Source: Tubiluchus corallicola (lineage: Eukaryota > Priapulida > Priapulimorpha > Priapulimorphida > Tubiluchidae). From it: DNA of 64,000 nucleotides. The translations under genes and the position numbers were made by a program. Location of the stretch: contig JAQGDQ010000491.1 in NCBI GenBank assembly GCA_030141605.1, forward strand, positions 102,249 through 166,248. Direction: 5' to 3'. Position 1 is the first letter of the stretch. Each line of letters begins with the position of its first letter. The notes below the pieces were generated by a model. That model had not been told where the DNA came from. It did not search any database and saw only the letters and a program-made list of their open reading frames with translations. Below, one piece after another: positions 39,601 through 55,714 of the stretch.

Positions 39601-39699
39601 CGGTACTTTGCTGGCGTAACTCTGGTAGCAGTTTGCCTTCTCCGTTACCTGGTAGCTGCTAATCTAACTTCTACTCTTTGATCTCTTGCTTGCTGGCTG

Positions 39700-39800
39700 G
39701 TCTCCACCAGCAACCTTCAGTCGGCCTTCTCTTTATTGCTTGGGAAAACTGCAGCTGGGAGGCGGCGATTTCCTGCACGCTGATTGGCTGGAAGGATCCG
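39700..39800 (-). promoter_or_regulatory. Likely core promoter of the NR2E gene
   Basis: On the minus strand a CCAAT box (CAGCCAATCAG, 39783-39787 on the plus strand as ATTGG) is followed about 50 bases later by a weak TATA-like AATAAAG (39731-39738). Transcription would start near 39700, about 100 bases before the ATG. The stretch 39600-39860 is richer in G and C than its surroundings and carries an E-box CAGCTG. Confidence 0.45.
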
Positions 39801-39860
39801 AGTGGTTGGGATGACGAGGTGTAAAACCACTAAGCGCTTTTTAGTAATTCTTTAGGCGGT

Positions 39861-43000
<3,140 letters not shown>

Positions 43001-45074
43001 TAAAATCATAAATTTCACAACCAAAAGTTCATGCATTGTAATATCAGAATATGAAAATTCAGTTTTGTAGGGCACTCGTTTCTAATATTATTGCAGTGTA
43101 AACTTCGGTGCGTTTTTTGTGCCACCAGATATTAAACAATTATGTAAGTTGAAAACCTCGCATATAGCATATACATTTTCATCGTCTCAAAACGAATTAA
43201 TAAAAAAATTACATTAAAGAAAATGAATGATATACGAGGTTTTATCCATTGTTACAGGTTAGACATTATTTTTAGATGAAGAAGAAAAAAGAAATAAGAA
43301 AGAAAAAAGAAAATTATTTTAGGTGCAAATATAAATACAAACTAACTTGTGTTTTTTTTTCACTTAAACGTAAACCTAATGTTGGAATGTTTTACCTTTT
43401 ATATTGTGGGTATTTTTTGATATATGTACCTAGTCTTGTTATTAAGAATTATCTCTTTATCTCCATGTTACTATTAAAACCAAAATTTTCTTTATACTTA
43501 ACTCAAGATGCAGCAAGAACGTTTAAAAAATAAGCTTGGGTATTCCCTAAAGTATAAACTAAATTAAGCAACGGTTCTGGTTATTCTCAGGCCGAATATG
43601 TTTTGGGATAAAACGAATTATTTAAGAAAAACTACACGCACTATAGTAAATAAAACTCTCTATAACACGTCAGTCTCACTCACTTTCCAAAATAAAAAGT
43701 GTAAGGCAAAATTAAGATACCCTTTTATATAAAAAAAAGAAAATTGTGCCTTTATATTTCAGCAGCATCTTGTTTATTTATTTAACTGTCTGTCTATATC
43801 TAGTATTGCCGCTGCATTCATTTTTCTTTAGAAAACGTGATAGTAATAAGCAAACATTCTTTTCACTCATATAGGCCTGACCATTTTTTCATTTCGGGTT
43901 TTGAATCTTGTAATATATTGCGAACAACGTAAATCTACAAATTTTAGATAACACGTGTATTTGGATTACGCGTATTATTCTAAACTAAATTTCAGTATAA
44001 TCGGCGTGTAACACAGTTTAGTAAACATTCACATTTTGTCAAACTAATTTAACAACCCAAAAGCTCTCTAAAGCACAACCTACAACTTCACAACAGCACC
44101 CACTGAGCCCATGAGAGCATTGACATAATCACTGCAGTTTACTGTGAATAAGCCGCATATTACTCTCTCTAACAATTTAATCCAGCGCGGATTTTGGATG
44201 TTAATTTTTGATCACATCAGCGTCAACCTTTTCAAGGGATTTCATGAGGGTTTTGCTACTGCACCTGAGCTTTGCCGCCATTACAGGAGCAGGCTTCCGC
44301 TCCCGCTGTGGCGGCACCTTGTGGAATTAAATTCGCAGCGGCTACCAGTGGCGGTGCAAAAGATCTTTGCTAAGTAGTCTGTTTGGCTAAGTACTGCTCT
44401 GAAGGTAATAGCGAGACAGTGATTTAGATGGAAAAATTGATACGAGTGAAATGAATGAATGCCGAAATACTCTAGAGTCTTTAGTTGTTTAATATTCCAG
44501 TTGTTGGAATAGTTTAAGGTAATGGCGAACAAACACGTATTTTCCCTTTAGACCAGAATTTTGGTGAAATTCTGGCGACAGTTGACATTAAAACTGATAT
44601 TTAGTGTATCAACAAGTATTTATGTTTGTGCATACCGTGGAAAATACTGAAAAGTACGAAACAAAGATTATTCATGCTCAGGGCACTTCAGGTATACCGA
44701 CCTCAATTATTGTAGTAGTCGCAGTCATTCGATAAGATTAATTTACAACAAGTATAAACTCTGTTTCTACAATTTTTGCTTGGTCTTTCAAGTTTTTGGC
44801 CTTTTGCAACATTATGAAACTTTACGTCATCTCATGCACTCCAAACTCGGACTGCCCAGTTGACTAAGTCAATTTTTAAAATTTCGTAAAATATAAAATT
44901 AATGGATCATGCGCTCAAAATGCTAGAATGCCCATGTAAAGCAAATACCTAATAAATGTTGTAACGTTGTAATAAGGTGGTTCTCCCGAGGAATCTGGTG
45001 TTCGCGTTGATTTCGTAATTGTTTAAACGGTTTTGTTGGGCAATGTTTTGGGGCGGTACGTTAACTATTACTTA
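43001..45074. other. Spacer; nothing recognised
   Basis: The open frames at 43276-43533 and 44144-44377 have no family features. A small GC-rich hairpin (GCCGCC ... GGCGGC) lies at about 44275-44320. Confidence 0.4.
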
Positions 45075-45302
45075 ATGCTATCCGGGCTCTCCGTGGCAAC
45101 GGTGAATCCCGACAAAGAGCAACTGAACAAGATGAAGGAGGCAGAAGTGAAAAGATTAGCAGCGTATAATGAGGTACAAATCAGCTGCTTACAGACAGAT
45201 AATCATGTTCTAAGCCAGGATAATCGCATGATTGCAGCACGCTGGCATCAGCTTACAAACATATTAGGTAACCTGGGTAAGACACATTGTATACGTCAGT
45301 GA
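45075..45302 (+). CDS. Small unassigned frame, 75 aa, possibly a real gene or retrocopy
   Basis: The peptide reads MLSGLSVATVNPDKEQLNKM, then KEAEVKRLAAYNEVQ and QDNRMIAARWHQLTNILGNL. Its base composition is less AT-rich than its surroundings and its charge pattern looks like protein rather than chance. The layout (short hydrophobic start, Pro-Asp-Lys-Glu, amphipathic Lys/Glu helix, late Ala-Arg-Trp) recalls small mitochondrial inner-membrane assembly factors such as UQCC3, but the match is weak and made from memory. No splice acceptor lies between the in-frame stop at 45024 and this ATG, so the frame is unspliced. It may be a processed copy that lost its 5' end. Confidence 0.35.
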   Translation: MLSGLSVATVNPDKEQLNKMKEAEVKRLAAYNEVQISCLQTDNHVLSQDNRMIAARWHQLTNILGNLGKTHCIRQ

Positions 45303-45771
45303 TCCTTCATCGTTTCTGAATGGCATCTACATTCATCCTACTCAGTCTTTTCGCTAATACATTAAATAACTCCTACATGTCTCCTATGACTAAGGACTTG
45401 AAGTAAACGCTTACCTGGAGCCTTTGTATAAATGATCGCAATTAACTGCATAGTACATGCTACAATTCTGATATAAGAGACAGAACTCGTATGTGCTAAA
45501 CTGGCTAAACCCTAGAAGCATATTGTGCCAATACAACTTACTTAACACGGGACTGTCACCTTTTCCCATGAACACTTTGGGAGCTAATCGCTCAGGGAAA
45601 CTTCATTTGACTTGCGTATACGTTTGACACGACAAAAATTAGCAAGTTAGCGAGAGGAGTGTAAGACTACGTGTAAAATATTCAATATTGTTCAATATTT
45701 AACAGAAACAGCATTGCGTGTCCTTGAAAAGATATACATAATTTTATTTTCCCTCGCGCCCGCCATCTTAA

Positions 45772-45966
45772 GTGGCGTTTACGTAGCATCCGTATGCGCA
45801 TGCGTTTTTGGGCGTGCGAAATAAATCAAATCTGTTTATATCGTTGCTCCCTTTTATGCCACCAACGTATGTATTATTCCTTTTCTGCAGCTATTCCTAT
45901 TGATTTTTTTCCACAGTTTGTTTCGCAGGTGGAAAACGCGTCCGCATACGCATCCGTAAACGCCAC
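45772..45966. mobile_element. Dispersed TIR family C, copy 1
   Basis: Ends GTGGCGTTTACG and CGTAAACGCCAC are inverted. Subterminal GCATCCGTATGCGCATGCG-type blocks also pair. The length is 195 bp. A second copy is at 59047-59221. The centre contains TTTTCTGCAGCTATTCC in both copies. It is non-coding. Confidence 0.8.
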
Positions 45967-46290
45967 GTTAGAACAGCATTTTTTCGCAAAGACCGTATGC
46001 AGACATCTTTAGATTTGTGGTTAGATATATAATTTTTAAGCGATATTCTTAATTTATTTATGTAAGTGACAGTTAAGTTAACAAAAATTTTATCACTAAA
46101 TTGTTATCTGGTTATTAATACCTTTTTGGATGTTATTATGTTAAACATTTTTAATCCCATTGCTGTTTATTTTGCGCTATACTTTAGCAAATTTTGTTAA
46201 CTAATATTTGTGTCGTTTGTAACGTTGCGCGTTGCACGTATCATTATTGTAAATGTAGACGTAATTTTGTTGGTCGTAATGACAATTAAA

Positions 46291-46517
<227 letters not shown>

Positions 46518-46518
<1 letters not shown>

Positions 46519-49500
46519 TACGTTAGGATAGTGAGGAATGATTTAGTGAGAACTGTAATGCATACCTAGCATGCATTTAGAAAACACATGAGAAATTATC
46601 AACTCACTTAAGCGCTCTCACGTCCCTGATGGCGACAGCGGAGTGTAGGTGAACGAAGCCCAATATATTGCCGTGAAACTGCAAGTTCGTACGGTCAACC
46701 ATTAACTAACTAACTAACTAACTAACTATGTCACTTTTGGAGTGAAATTCAAATCATCAGTTGGTAGTCTAAGGTCACTATAAAGTCAAAATGATAGTAG
46801 CATCTATGCATAATAAGTTGGCTAATACCATGTTATAGTTTGTTTATAACTGAAAAGCTAAAATACTATACGTTATGGGCCACCGAATTATCATTTTGTA
46901 TTCGTCGATAGTGTCGTAAACAGTATTTCAACTTTTCAGTTTGAAAAATAAAGCATGACTCTTGATCAACAGTCTGAATGATCAGTGCTCTATACATGCT
47001 TTTATTACATGAACATTTCTTAAGTGCATTTGATCTTCTTTTTGAGGTGTGGGAACTTATTTCGTCCCTAGTTTGTTCTCTCTCATGGACCAGGCAACAG
47101 AACGTGATCTATCAGGCTATTGGTTTTAGCACAAAAATAAAAGTGTCATTCACTGTAAAAGCAATCGTTGCTTGAACTGCATAACGAGAGCATTCTTACT
47201 AATTAAAATCTGAAGCTTATACCTGTAAGCACATGTATTAGGTTACGTGGACCCTGGAGTTAAGACTAATACATACTGGTGGTTCCATCTGTCGATGGCC
47301 TGCGAAAGTACAGCAAGTGCTTTGACTCTCAATAGATGGCAGCAGCTGCTGATCAAGCAGTGTAACGTAAACACTTTTGCTGCAGTTTTCTTATTCCCTG
47401 GTTGATAAAGTACTATTATACATTTTTCTATTCGTCCATCTCAGCTTCTCATTATTGTGATGCCCTGATTATACGTAGGTCATAAGCATAAGGTATCTTT
47501 ATTTTTAGTCTAAAAATCGCTGACAGTTAAGTACGGCGCCCTATAAATAAGGTGCAACACGTTGTTCTGGGTTCGACTTGTGTTAAATAACACGAGTTAC
47601 AACTAGATTTTTGGAGTCGGGTCAAGGCTTTGTTATTTCACACGGAGCACATGTGAATTTTTATAGTCTATTTTTCTACAGACATGTAAAAGATCAGACG
47701 ACGACCATGACTTTACTTGATTTCAGCAATTTAACGACAGCATTGGCAACTTTTCTGTAGTGCGAGCAATATGGTGTGCATTTAGACGACTGTGCAAACA
47801 ATTATAAAATTTGATTAGTGATCGTGCTTCGATTAATTTTTTCTGGCAACTGGCTACGTCTCTGTTATCAAAGACTAATAACGCTGATCTAAACTTTTAT
47901 GAAAGTTTATTTATGACATGAACCCTTTTTATACAATAACCGGCAGTGTCGTTTGCCTGTGAAACCACCCACATAAACCACTAAAACAATAGTTATTCAA
48001 TTTTTTGTGTCTTACAATAATGCTATTATCTATTACTTGCTATTAAAATAGCTGATACGTGTAGTAGTTTTTCTGCGTATAATATATCGTTTTATTCACT
48101 ATCATTTGCGCTTGAGCTCATGTTTAGAAACGAAGGAGCAGAGAGTTTTTACAGGGGGCGATAATTACTTAATTGCCCTCCAAAAATTGCTCCAAACTTG
48201 TGTAAAGGTATTTCAAATTTCTTTTCTTCAACTGTCGCCAAACGCCATGGAGAATATTGAGACTTTTTTATGTTCTATCATACCACAGAAATTGTAAGTA
48301 TGCCAAATTCGACTTTCTCAATTTTCTTATGAAATCAACATTGTTTTAATCCATATTGCAATCCATAATTCGTGTGCGGCTTGGGTTATACGCAAATTAA
48401 TGTACGTTTGTCACTGTTCAGATGACCTGAGACAAGATGTCACATTCAAGATGAAGGTTTAATATCGGATAACTTTTAATATAAATTTATTACTCAGACG
48501 TGTCATTAAGAGGTTTTTCAGTTTTCTAACCTACGAGTATGTGATCCAAGTGAACTGCTCGCCTACAATAAATTAATTCACGTCGGATTTAAGCCTCCAA
48601 CCAGTGACAGTCTGGTTATTTATAAATTTAAAAAACATTAACAGGACGCCTCCTCAGTGTCCTTCAAAGTCAAAGAAATCTTTAACGGGTAAAGTCTCTA
48701 ATGAAAGAAAACATTTCTTTGTTTATATAGAATCAAAATCTCGAACCTTCTAATAAGACGCTTGTTGTTAAAACGTTTTGCGGCCCAACCGAATGGTTTC
48801 ATCTTATTTCTGTGTGACATTTTGTAAGTTACTTGTGTTATTACGTACGCTGGTTTGATTCAGGTCAGTCGACTTAAAGGAAAAATCAACCTTCGAACAA
48901 CATGAATATACAATTAAAAATATTGAAATCAACACACAATATATGCCTATAGATTGTTTTGCTTAAAAATATAAAAGAAATTTAAATATTTTTTAAATTC
49001 CGCAAAACGAACGTCGCTAATGGTATAATTGAAAAGAAATGAGGCAAGCTGGTGTCTGCTGAGCAGCGTGGATGCCGTGGAGGCACGCTGTGTGAATTTA
49101 CGCTTTGCAAAATTTCTATAATTCACTCAGAAGTTCCGTTATTTTAGCATTCTATTTAACTGTGTTTATGCAAAAGCCAGTCATTGGATCAATTATGACC
49201 AAGTTTAAAGTGGTTGCTTAGCTACAAGATTGTAAGTAAAACTTGTAAACAGTATACATTAATTGTATATATATATTGTATTAATTGTCTGTCACATATA
49301 TATATATATATATATTTATTTAATTTACCGACTTTTGTTGACTTTCAGATACCCATGTAAGTACCGGGCGGGTTACTTGGTTTATAGAGTTCCCTCTATA
49401 AGACAAAAAAGACCGCCGAAGCACCTGGCGGAATAAGTGTTTATATTGCACGGAAAACCGGATGACGCCATTTTTCTAAAAGAGTGCGCCTAAGTGTGAA

Positions 49501-51060
49501 GTGATCGCGGTTTTAAATTGATTTTACTAATTACATAAGGGGCCTATCACAATTTTATTGTTGAAACTTGCTAACGTTTTTCTCAAATATTAGGATAACC
49601 CCCAACTTCCCGAGAGACTTGGCTTTTGCTTTAATGAAATGCTAACTTGTCATAAATTATTACTGAACTGCTTGTAAATAATAACGGACGTTCAAACAAA
49701 CAGAAAATATTTCCACATAATTAATTTATTTACGGTCGAATAACATCAAAGAAATAAATATAGTTTTCGTTACATTTGTACATATCTTCGCATTAAATTG
49801 AAGCTATAATAGTGTAGTTACACGTGGATACATAATGCAGTGAACTTATTATTAGAAACGGAAATGTTAAATAACAATTCAAGCAATAAAATAACTCAGA
49901 GGAATGCATTGTAGAAGGGCAACTTGATGGATGACTGCATCAAACCATTTGAAGACTAATTTGTTAGATGCGCCGTCTCATCAATCATTTGAATGACTAG
50001 TTAAGTGCATTAAAAACAAAAACACAAAAACAATGAACCATAGCGACTTGTAACAGCTAATACTGGAATGTGAAACTGTATAAATTATATCACAACGAAC
50101 ATGTTTCCTTGTTCTCTTTAAGTTAATTAATAGACATAAATAAATTAATTAATAAATAAATTATAATTTTTTTCATTTTGTTCATCACTTAAGACACTAT
50201 AAAGTTACAGTAAACAAAACAAATATTCGTTTAATTTTAGTAAAAAATTCATGCTGACTGGTCACACAATGATGTTAATAAGCAAAATACGGTTGGACTA
50301 GCAAATTTGACAAGTTACAACAACTATAAGTTATTAACAACCTTTTTGTCATTGTTCAAGAAACAAAGACATAGAGAAACGAAATACTTATAATGTGTGT
50401 TGGCGGTTTCGCAACTTTAATGCTGTTTATGTTCGCAATAAGCCTTTTCATAGTCTCGTTGTGCGCACGCGCAGTTGCTGTAGGTTAAACATTAAGTGCA
50501 CCACAGCAACGCGTCTTAACTACAATCGTCACGTGACATGTGGGTAACGCAAATCATTAGTACAGTACTTCAGGTGTTTTACGTGGACTTTACTTAATTA
50601 TGTATTAGTCTGTGTGTAGAATGGTTTACTAGCAGGTTCTTGCGTGGGAACAAGAAAAATGAACTAGGTAAAGATCTAGCTACTTGTTAAAACGTATACT
50701 ATTACATTAGCGTGGACTGCGTGACATTGTCAAGTGTACACAAACGCGTTGTCTGGTACATTTAACGTTTGACCTTTTAACGATCATCATCAATCGTTGG
50801 AACTGTGAAAAGGCTTATTATTATTATAGCAATTTTAATTTTTTGCAGTCAGCTTTTAAGTTGTTAAATGAATGAATTAGACTAGATTCTTAAATGACCG
50901 AAAAACGTTAATAACTATTTCGCTGGCTTACACACTTGCTAGGTAGCAACATGCTGAATTTCATGCTTTCGTGTATTCATAAGTGAAAACTTGTATAATT
51001 TGATGTAATACACTTCAAAACTTTTGTAACAAATAAATAGTTTGTAAGAATTGTCTGTCT
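46518..51060. other. Spacer downstream of the LIM-homeobox gene; nothing recognised
   Basis: It contains a small (AACT)n run at 46703-46728 and an (AT)n tract at 49290-49315. No coding block or known repeat was found. Confidence 0.45.
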
Positions 51061-51066
51061 TTTAAT
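51061..51066 (-). terminator. Possible polyadenylation signal of the Lhx3/4 gene
   Basis: ATTAAA on the minus strand about 70 bases past the stop. It is a common variant signal but may be chance. Confidence 0.3.
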
Positions 51067-51133
51067 CTATTCACAATGTTCTGTTTCACATACAGTTACA
51101 TATCTATTAAAGTACAAAGTTAACTTAAGCAGA

Positions 51134-51337
51134 TTAGTAATGTGAGGCTCCGTGTCCATGTCCATGTCCACTACCGTCCACGTCATCCAGCCACGATCCA
51201 GGACTGTGTGGAAAATCTGGATAACTTTGACAACTACCGTCTGATCCAGGACCATTGACCGGTCGCATGGGTCCTGTTTCTTGGACTGATCCAGGGCCTA
51301 AGTGCAGCATGCTCCCCTCCAAATAGTTTATTGGACC
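51134..51337 (-). CDS. LHX3: Lhx3/4 terminal exon with stop
   Basis: The acceptor is [26 protein letters not shown] leads to [17 protein letters not shown], the family's conserved end, then a Gly-His repeat (GHGHGHG) and the stop at 51134-51136. The Gly-His extension is not typical of vertebrate Lhx3. Confidence 0.92.
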   Translation of the reverse strand, partial: GPINYLEGSMLHLGPGSVQETGPMRPVNGPGSDGSCQSYPDFPHSPGSWLDDVDGSGHGHGHGASHY

Positions 51338-54124
51338 CTGAAAAAATGAAACAAATAATAATTAAGGTAATTCATAGGAAATTATGAAACAATGCATCAC
51401 TCGTGACGTGTTTTGCAGCTATGACTAACAACAATTAGTGTATAATATAAAGTAGTGTAGTTCATTGTAATTTTATTAATGTATAGAGTAGTATAGTGTA
51501 GTGTAGCGAAGCATAGGGTAGCATAGAGTAGGGTAGCGTAGTGTAGTGTAGTGTAGTGTAGTGTAGCGTAGCATAGGGTAGGGTAGGGTAGCGAAGCATA
51601 GGGTAGCATAGGGTAGGGTAGCGTAGTGTAGTGTAACATAGTGTAACATAGCATAGTGTAGTGTAGTGTAGTGTAGTGTAGCGTAGCATAGGGTAGGGTA
51701 GTGTAGTGTAGTGTAGTGTAGCATAGCGTAGCATAGGGTAGGGTAGTGTAGTGTAGTGTAGTGTAGTATAGCATAGTGTAGTGTAGTGTAGTGTAGTGTA
51801 GTGTAGTGTAGTGTAGTGTAGTGTAGTGTAGCGTAGTGTAGTGCAGTGCAGTGTAGTGTAGTGTAGTGTAGTGTAGCATAGGGTAGGGTAGCGTAGTGTA
51901 GTGCAGTGCAGTGTAGGGTAGTGTAGTGTAGTGTAGTATAGCATAGTGTAGTGTAGTGTAGTGTAGTGTAGTGTAGTGTAGTATAGCATAGTGTAGTGTA
52001 GTGTAGTGTAGTGTAGTGTAGTGTAGTGTAGTGTAGCGTAGTGTAGTATAGCATAGTGTAGTGTAGTGTAGTATAGTGTAGTGTAGTGTAGTGTAGTGTA
52101 GTGTAGAGGTAGTGTAGTGTAGTGTAGTGTAGTGTAGTGTAGTGTAGTGTAGTGTAGTGTAGTGTAGTGTAGTGTAGTGTAGTGTAGTGTAGTGTAGTGT
52201 AGTGCAGTGCAGTGTAGTGTAGTGTAGTGTAGCATAGGGTAGGGTAGCGTAGTGTAGTGTAGTATAGCATACTGTAGTGTAGTGTAGGGTAGTGTAGTGT
52301 AGTGTAGTGTAGTGTAGTGTAGTGTAGTGTAGTGTAGTGTAGTGTAGTGTAGTGTAGTGTAGTGTAGTGTAGTGTAGTGTAGTGCAGTGTAGTGTAGTGT
52401 AGTGTAGTGTAGTGTAGTGTAGTGTAGTGTAGTGTAGTGTAGTGTAGTGTAGTGTAGTGTAGTGTACAACACAAAGTTACGATATCAGAATTAGATATAC
52501 GAGACATTAAATTGTGCAATTCTTCTCTCATTGAACAACATTGATGTGAAACGAAGTACGAAATAAAGCAGAATAACACAACATTATCAACAACTTTTAC
52601 TTACCGGCACTTGAGAAAGGGGCGGCATGTTAGGAGAGTGATTCCCGAGGTAAGGATGGCCACCAGCAATGCCACCATAAAACGAGCCATTGGGCAACGG
52701 CAATGGTCCAGACGGCGCATGTCCCATGTTTGGCTCCTGGTCAATAATTTGATCATGAGGTGGTAAAGGGCTTCCATATCCATCTCGTATATCATGGCTA
52801 CTTTCGCTGACGCTTACAACTGAATAAAATTAATTAATTAATATGTGAATTAAAATAAAAATGTAGAATATGAGGTTCTTATATTCATATTTATAAATTA
52901 AGTGAGCTAGCGAATAGGATACTTTGACTACGAAACGCGCTAACAAATATTTTCGTATTTTTGCCAATATGTGGCGCTAAAATGCAATAGCAGCTTTCAG
53001 ACGATTGGCGAACGTTACCAAAACTGTTAACGCATACACTGGATCATGTATGTGTAAGTTAATCACGCTGGCCAGCGAGCCAGCCAATTGCAAACTTCCC
53101 CGGTAGCCCAGTAATCGGCCAAGTCAGTCAGTCAGTCAGTCTGTTAGTCACTCGGATAGTCAGTCAGCATTTATAAATCATTACCTCAATTTTTCACACG
53201 ACTTATCAATCAACTGGCAAAGTTGCAACAACCGCGCATCTGTCCAGCCAGCCAGCCAGCCAGTCAACCAAATAACCATGCAACAATGCAACAGCCTGTT
53301 TTTGTTGGTTACAACTTGGTATCTATTCATTGCTTATCACTGCTATCAACAATAGCTAACGTTTAGGTTGCAATGTTAAAACTCAGGTTCCCCAGAAACC
53401 AATCAACTAATCAGTTAGTTAACTAACCACCAACCAATCAAGAACAAGAACTAAAAACAAACAAACCGACCGACAGACTAACTAACCAACTAACCAGTCA
53501 ACCTATAACCAACCATCAACCAACCAGCTAATCAAGCTGCCGACTACCCATCCATCCATCCATCCATTAATCCATCCATCCATCCATCCATCCATTCATC
53601 CATCCATCCATCCATCCATCCATTCATCCATCCATCCATCCATCCATCCATCCATCCAGGCGCATTCATACCTGATTGGCTTCAGATATATGATGGAAAT
53701 GTATGTACATCCCCTATGTACAGCTTATCAATACTCACCATCATCATAATCCTCGCTTTCGCTATCCAGTCCACCGTGTGATTTACAATCATCTCTGTCT
53801 GAGCGTGCATTACGTTTATGAGATTTAATACTCCGGAAATATTGACCCCATCTTGCCCTACCTGCGTCTTTCTTTAACCGTTTCTCTTTTGCTCTTCTAT
53901 TTTGAAACCACACCTAAGTTTGGAAAAAATAATCAACTTTCACATTTTAGATAAAGTATTCACAAAGTGAGGAACAGCATATTTTAAATCCAGCGTGATA
54001 TAACGTAAGTATAATGACGGTCGTAGCGAAAGTGGTGGTGGTGATGATCATGATAACGATGAGGATGATGAAGACGTTGACAAGAAAAATAGCGATAACA
54101 ATAATAATAGTGGTAATAATAATA

Positions 54125-54159
<35 letters not shown>

Positions 54160-54226
54160 AATGATAATGATAATGATGATACTGATACTGATACTGATAC
54201 TGATACTGATACTGATAATGATAATC

Positions 54227-54308
<82 letters not shown>

Positions 54309-55670
54309 CAACAATAATAATAATAATAATAATAATAACAACAACAATAATAATAATAATAATAATAATAATTAGCATTGAGTATACAGATTATTCTTAA
54401 ATGCTTATTGAGCGACAATCGTTTCGGCTATTGAAACCATTATCAAACTGTAAATCAAGCCAAAAAGAAGAGTAAATAATACATTAATGATGCAAAGGCA
54501 CAAACTGAAACTACAAAACAATAGACATAAATAAACTCAATAGATATGCTGATTCTTAAAAGCTAGCTCTTTTGTGAATTCTTAAACGACTAAAGGTATA
54601 CTATCCATCCAAAATTAAAGTACCACATAATGACAAATAAATATTTTATTATACATATAAATTTTATGATTTTTACCTAGAAATACTGTAGTGCTCTGAA
54701 TTTTTTTGAAATAAAGCATAATAATTTAAAAGTTTGTATTAAATATTATATGAGATTAATTTCGACGAATGAAAAAACCTTTAAACGATATCTTTATTAT
54801 TGCTAAAATAATTTCGTTAAATGAAGTCACCTGTACAACCCGCATGTCAAGTCCAGTATCTTGACTCAGTTGTTCTCTAACATGACGGGCTGGCTTTGGA
54901 CTAGCATTATAAGCATTTTTTAACGTTTCCAGTTGTTTAGCTGTTATCGTGGTTCGAGGTCTTTTGTTTGTTGATTCGCTCTCTGCAGGTGACAGAGACA
55001 GTTCCGATTCTTCTGAAAAAATCAGATATTTTTAAAACATTTTCTTGATGTCTTTGCTACGAAAACGTATTAGGGCCATGATATCTGATTACGAAAAAAA
55101 TCTAGTTACAACGAGATTTTTTTAATAGTCGGACGGAAAACGAAGAAAATTAGTTATAACCAGATTTTCTAACAACCGGGTGCCAAAAATATGGTTATAG
55201 CCAGATTTTTTATAATCGGATATCATGGCCCTAATACGCTTTCGTAGACTAAGCATTGTCTATAATTTTGATTTTTTTGTTGTTGTAACCAAAATTGCCG
55301 CAACCAAACTTTAAAATGAAAAGATATAAAAATAGTTATTGCATACACCTTTTTAATCTCTTTAAAGCAGATTTGAGCAAATTTCAAATGTAATTTGAAG
55401 GTATGAAAAACTTTGGAGTTTAGAGATTCGATTTTTTTCTTTTGCGTTTTTTGTGGAAAAAAGTAACATAAACTTGATGCAAATTATGCTACAAAAGTGT
55501 TTTAACCTGACTAATAGTTTAGCTTTCGACAAACAAACTCTATCAATGAAAACATAAATTGCTCAAAGTACACCAAAATCAAAACAGTTAATCAGAAAAA
55601 ATGTGCAATATGCTTTTAAGCCAAATCTGATTATTCTAGGTAATAGTAAACTGATGATGATGATGATGAT

Positions 55671-55714
<44 letters not shown>

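Noticed and set aside
44144-44377. 77-residue plus-strand frame
   Set aside because: No family features, no splice context, and it crosses a GC-rich hairpin. Probably chance.
51397-52579. Three open frames of 160-367 residues of Leu-His-Tyr-Thr-Thr repeats
   Set aside because: They are the reverse strand of the (GTGTA)n array. A 5-bp unit without stops gives the same peptide in all three frames.
54014-54400. Met/Ile-rich and Tyr/His-rich frames
   Set aside because: They are products of the (GAT)n and (AAT)n microsatellites.
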